A stretch of DNA of 5,000 bases from Spirochaetota bacterium (lineage in GTDB: Bacteria > Spirochaetota > Leptospiria > Turneriellales > Turneriellaceae), in NCBI GenBank assembly GCA_963205035.1, contig CAUJII010000045.1:1-5000 (forward strand). Direction: 5' to 3'. Position 1 is the first letter of the stretch; each line of letters opens with the position of its first letter. Under the pieces are notes generated by a model, which worked only from the letters and a program-made list of their open reading frames with translations, made no database searches and had not been told where the DNA came from. Shown piece by piece: positions 3,769-5,000 of this stretch. Both the position numbers and the translations under genes were made by a program.

Positions 3769-5000
3769 ATGGAAATTGACGTTATCAATCCCACGACACA
3801 CGAAGTGATGAGCCGCATTCTAGTAGACGATGCGGCAACGATTCACAAAAAATTTGTCGCAGCGCGCGAAGCACAAGCCGCGTGGCGTGCGCAAGGACTT
3901 TCTGCAAGGCTCGGCGTTTTGAAAGCGTTTAGAGACCGCGTCGAGAAAAACTTGGAAGAAGCGGCGCTCACTCTGACCCGCGACGTGGGCAAACCGATTT
4001 CTCAATCGCGCAACGAACTCAAAGGACTTCTTGCCCGCCTCGATTTTTTCTTGGCTGAAACAGAAAAGACGCTTGCGACACGCCGCGTCTATGCCGAGGG
4101 TGAGAGTCTTATCGAAGAAATCGAACACGAGCCCTTGGGCGTGATTGCCAATATTTCCGCCTGGAACTACCCTTGGTTTGTCGGCTCGAATGTTTATGTG
4201 CCTGCCCTCCTCGCTGGTAACGCCGTCTGCTACAAGCCATCGGAATTTGCGCTGCTGTCGGGGCTTCTCATGGCGCGCTATCTTTATGAAAGCGGGGTAC
4301 CGAAAGATGTCTTTGCTGTGATTATCGGCAAGGGTGAGGCAGGTCAAGCGCTTCTTCAAGAAAAGATTAACGGTGTCTTCTTCACGGGCTCCGTTGCCAC
4401 GGGACACAAGATTGCCGAGGCTTTAGCCAAGAAGTTCATCAAGGTGCAGTTGGAGTTAGGCGGTAAAGATCCGGCGTATGTCACTGACGATGTCGATATT
4501 CCCTCTGCGGCAGAAGCAACCGCCGACGGAGCGATGTATAACACAGGACAAAGTTGCTGCAGCGTCGAAAGGCTCTATGTCCACGAAAAAATTTACGATG
4601 CGTTTGTGGCACATTTCAAGAAAACCGTCGAAGCGTTCAAAGTCGGCAATCCCGAAAACGAAGATACGTATATTGGCTCTCTCACACGGGGGAAAGTCGC
4701 ACTCGATTTTTTACAGGGACAAATCGACGATGCCGTCAAAAAAGGAGGCCTGGTCGTTTGTGGCGGCTCTCCCTTCAAATCAGAGACTGGTTACTTCTTA
4801 AATCCCACAGTGATTGAAAACGCAACACACTCGATGGATATTATGCGCACGGAAAGCTTTGGCCCGGTCATCGGCATTATGAAAGTGCGCGACGACGCCG
4901 AGGCCGTGCGGTTCATGAACGATACGGAATATGGTCTAACCGCCTCTGTCTATTGCCGCGATAAGGCCCGTGCTGAGCGGCTTTTACGTAACGTGAATGC
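3769..5000 (+). CDS. NAD(P)-dependent aldehyde dehydrogenase (3' end outside window)
   Basis: 410 codons are visible of an enzyme family normally 450-500 residues long. It oxidises an aldehyde to the acid in the cytosol. Landmarks in order are the N-terminal INPTTHEV; ISAWNYPW with oxyanion N133; YKPSE with cofactor-binding K156; FTGSVATG (205-212) of the Rossmann fold; general base E229 in ELGGKDP; catalytic C263 in NTGQSCCSVER; and ESFGPV (362-367). The E229-C263 distance of 34 equals that of classical members. A second cysteine, C264, adjoins the nucleophile, as in several related enzymes. ATG at 3769 has AGAGG five bases upstream. The 16-base gap after the C26 hydrolase indicates co-transcription. 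By analogy with PuuC it could oxidise gamma-glutamyl-gamma-aminobutyraldehyde or a related aminoaldehyde. Sequence alone does not exclude succinate semialdehyde or betaine aldehyde as substrates. Confidence 0.95.
   Translation, partial: MEIDVINPTTHEVMSRILVDDAATIHKKFVAAREAQAAWRAQGLSARLGVLKAFRDRVEKNLEEAALTLTRDVGKPISQSRNELKGLLARLDFFLAETEKTLATRRVYAEGESLIEEIEHEPLGVIANISAWNYPWFVGSNVYVPALLAGNAVCYKPSEFALLSGLLMARYLYESGVPKDVFAVIIGKGEAGQALLQEKINGVFFTGSVATGHKIAEALAKKFIKVQLELGGKDPAYVTDDVDIPSAAEATADGAMYNTGQSCCSVERLYVHEKIYDAFVAHFKKTVEAFKVGNPENEDTYIGSLTRGKVALDFLQGQIDDAVKKGGLVVCGGSPFKSETGYFLNPTVIENATHSMDIMRTESFGPVIGIMKVRDDAEAVRFMNDTEYGLTASVYCRDKARAERLLRNVN

Noticed and set aside
3820..4407. Minus-strand 195-codon open frame opposite the aldehyde dehydrogenase
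   Set aside because: The plus-strand frame has all catalytic motifs of the family; the antisense frame is a shadow.

Overview
The window carries one partial and five apparently intact or near-intact protein genes, separated by unusually repeat-rich intergenic DNA. Base composition is moderate, roughly half GC by eye. The best taxonomic hint is the truncated gene at the left edge. Its signal peptide and following segment (VTFIN...STGN...IRGIG) resemble the start of the spirochaetal P83/100 antigen family, so a spirochaete is my first guess, with modest confidence. Nothing else is diagnostic.

Left part, minus strand: the start of the exported P83/100-like gene (1-177) and cysK, O-acetylserine sulfhydrylase (578-1486). 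The 400 bases between them hold no credible gene. They contain a three-copy GC-rich repeat array (215-415) with two inserted 19-base REP-like hairpins. Next to it is a separate 129-base region of nested inverted repeats (419-547) whose innermost hairpin is a likely cysK terminator.

Middle, plus strand: a regulator with an XRE-type helix-turn-helix and a C-terminal cupin domain (1713-2357) is divergent from cysK across a 226-base intergenic region with several dyads. After it come a short tandem repeat (2391-2430), a good promoter, and a 62-residue protein with two CxxC motifs (2528-2716) that may be read from a leaderless transcript. The stop codon of that gene lies inside a 200-base, MITE-like imperfect palindrome (2705-2904).

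Right part, plus strand: a class I glutamine amidotransferase-like hydrolase of the peptidase C26/PuuD type (2970-3752) is followed after 16 bases by an aldehyde dehydrogenase that runs off the window (3769-5000). XRE-cupin regulator, C26 hydrolase and aldehyde dehydrogenase are the same three families as PuuR, PuuD and PuuC of the gamma-glutamylated putrescine pathway. The window may therefore hold part of a polyamine or gamma-glutamyl-amine catabolic locus. The regulator could equally control cysK, because SutR of E. coli, a sulfur-utilisation regulator, has the same architecture.

I found no convincing new multi-gene system. The most unusual material is the intergenic repeat architecture and the small CxxC protein.
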